Origin: Psilocybe azurescens
Lineage: Eukaryota > Basidiomycota > Agaricomycetes > Agaricales > Agrocybaceae
Direction of reading: 5' to 3'
DNA length: 21,929 nucleotides
Assembly: GCA_023853785.1 (NCBI GenBank)
Contig: JAJIRX010000604.1
Location: 1 to 21,929 of the forward strand
This document shows positions 20,800 to 21,929 of the stretch, piece after piece; within the stretch, counting starts at the first letter, position 1; each line of letters begins with the position of its first letter. The position numbers and the translations under genes are program-made. Below the pieces are notes generated by a model. It made no database searches and had not been told where the DNA came from. It saw only the letters and a list, made by a program, of their open reading frames with translations.

Positions 20800-21929
20800 A
20801 TGAATACCTTTCCCGAACTAGAGACAGATACCACCCAAGGCAACCCATCTCTGGATCTGACTGAAGAAGAAGCCACTCGATATGACAGACAAATGAGGCT
20901 TTGGGGTATAGAAGCTCAGCAGAGGTATGAGGAACGTGCATTGTTACTGCGTTCTACTTGAACAATGCACTTCTAGGATGAGAAATGCCACTATCTTAGT
21001 GCTAAACCTTCGAGGTGTCGCTACAGAAGCTATCAAGAATATGGTCCTGGCGGGTATTGGCAAATTGATAATAGTAGATAGAGAAACTGTCAGCGAACAG
21101 GACCTCGGTGCGGGTTTCTTCTTCAGAGATGGAGACGTGGGTCTCAATGTAAGGTCTTTCCAATATTGCGCGGATATACAATGGTAATTTCTCGGCCGTA
21201 ACTTGCACAGAGACTCGACGCTGCCAAATCAAGGATAGAAAGCCTTAACCCCTTGTGACCGTGGAGACAGTAACAGATACATTATTTTCGGAAGGCGAAC
21301 GTCTCGAGTCCATTGTCAAAAATGTTGACCTCGTGTGCGTAACGGATTGGGATAGAGATGGTCTTGTGAGCAAATTCCTCTCAACCCGTTACTCTGTAGA
21401 ACCATCTCTTACACATATACAATATCCATTCAGATTAAATTGAATGAAATCTGTCGAAAACATCAGAAGCCTTTTTATGCTGGTGGCACCTATGGGCTAA
21501 CTGGATATATATTTTGCGACCTTCTCAGTCACGATTATCTAGCTCCGTGAGTCATCATCTCTTCAATAATTTAATAATTTCTCAACCTAACTAGAGATCG
21601 CTCTGCTCCTAAGGAGCAGCCAAAAACTGTCAAGGCGACTACTGTTTACACGCCTCTCTCTTCTGCCATTCGCTACCGATGGAGTGGCCTTTCCAAACGG
21701 CAAACAAAAGAAGTGAATCCAGCTCTTTTCTTGCCATAATGGGCAAGTACTCCTCTATTTATTTTTATGAATGCTAAACTTGTTGTAGCTATTTGGCAAT
21801 TTCAGGCCATGCACGGTGATTGCCCAAAGGCGTCGACCACACCAGTGAACTGGAAGCTCTCAACAAATTTATCTTAGAAGCAGATGTGAACAAACAAATT
21901 CTTCCAACTGAACCTCGGAATGTTGTTGA
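20800..21929 (+). CDS. aos1: SUMO-activating enzyme E1 subunit Aos1 (SAE1), 3' end outside the window
   Basis: Aos1 pairs with Uba2 to activate SUMO by adenylation in the nucleus; this subunit supplies half of the adenylation domain and has no catalytic cysteine. Exons: 20800-20924, 20977-21148, 21211-21365, 21434-21546, 21595-21742, 21789 to the window edge. Motifs: LTEEEATRYDRQMRLWGIEAQ near residues 20-40, then MRNATILVLNLRGVATEAIKN, LIIVDRETVSEQDLGAGFFF, RLDAAKSRIESLNPL, VDLVCVTDWDRD, FYAGGTYGLTGYIFCDL and IWQFQAMHGDCP. Together these mark the ThiF/UBA fold in its Aos1 form. About 285 residues are present out of the roughly 330-350 usual for the family. One base seems missing at 21249-21252, at 21726-21729 and at 21823-21828. 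Intron 5 (21743-21788) is GC-AG with the strong donor GCAAGT, which is required to keep the frame. Confidence 0.93.

Noticed and set aside
1..21929. Mobile elements, CRISPR arrays, tRNA or rRNA genes
   Set aside because: I found no long terminal or inverted repeats flanking an element, no transposase or reverse transcriptase motifs, no spaced repeats and no tRNA-like cloverleaf by eye. A tRNA and repeat scan would be needed to exclude small ones.

Overview
The window is fungal genomic DNA, most likely from a mushroom-forming basidiomycete (Agaricomycetes). The evidence is dense coding on both strands, many very short GT-AG introns (mostly 46-63 nt), 13-24 exons in several genes, and the gene content: an F-box/LRR-type protein, a MATH-BTB protein with large insertions, a PL4 rhamnogalacturonan lyase and a Zn2Cys6 regulator. 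I saw no transposon, CRISPR array, rRNA or tRNA, and I cannot name the species.

Layout, left to right: 1-490 no convincing gene; 491-2214 (-) F-box protein gene, badly frame-broken as read; 2426-6732 (+) SART3/Prp24-type U4/U6 snRNP recycling factor (24 exons); 6990-7706 (+) small unknown protein; 7707-8266 intergenic with a strong hairpin; 8267-10584 (+) MATH-BTB/POZ protein; 10688-13154 (-) secreted rhamnogalacturonan endolyase (17 exons); 13155-14069 spacer, perhaps with a C-terminal GRASP exon; 14070-15235 (-) Golgi GRASP protein; 15236-17453 gene-poor; 17454-20370 (+) Zn2Cys6 transcription factor; 20371-20799 spacer with a perfect 16-bp palindrome; 20800 to the right edge (+) SUMO E1 subunit Aos1, cut by the window.

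The genes do not form a pathway. They mix housekeeping functions (spliceosome recycling, Golgi structure, sumoylation), lineage-expanded regulators (F-box, MATH-BTB, Zn2Cys6) and one plant cell-wall enzyme. The lyase and the Zn2Cys6 factor are about 4.3 kb apart, but nothing in the sequence links them functionally.

The strongest unexpected signal is technical. Every gene needs one or two bases added inside homopolymer runs to keep a family-consistent reading frame. I located about twenty sites, almost all in runs of 3-6 identical bases, and the two 6-base runs each seem to lack two bases. After these additions the exon sums of six complete genes become exact multiples of three. This looks like homopolymer compression in the assembly rather than decay of eight genes. 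Gene models predicted directly from this sequence will be fragmented, and I found no convincing new biological system.
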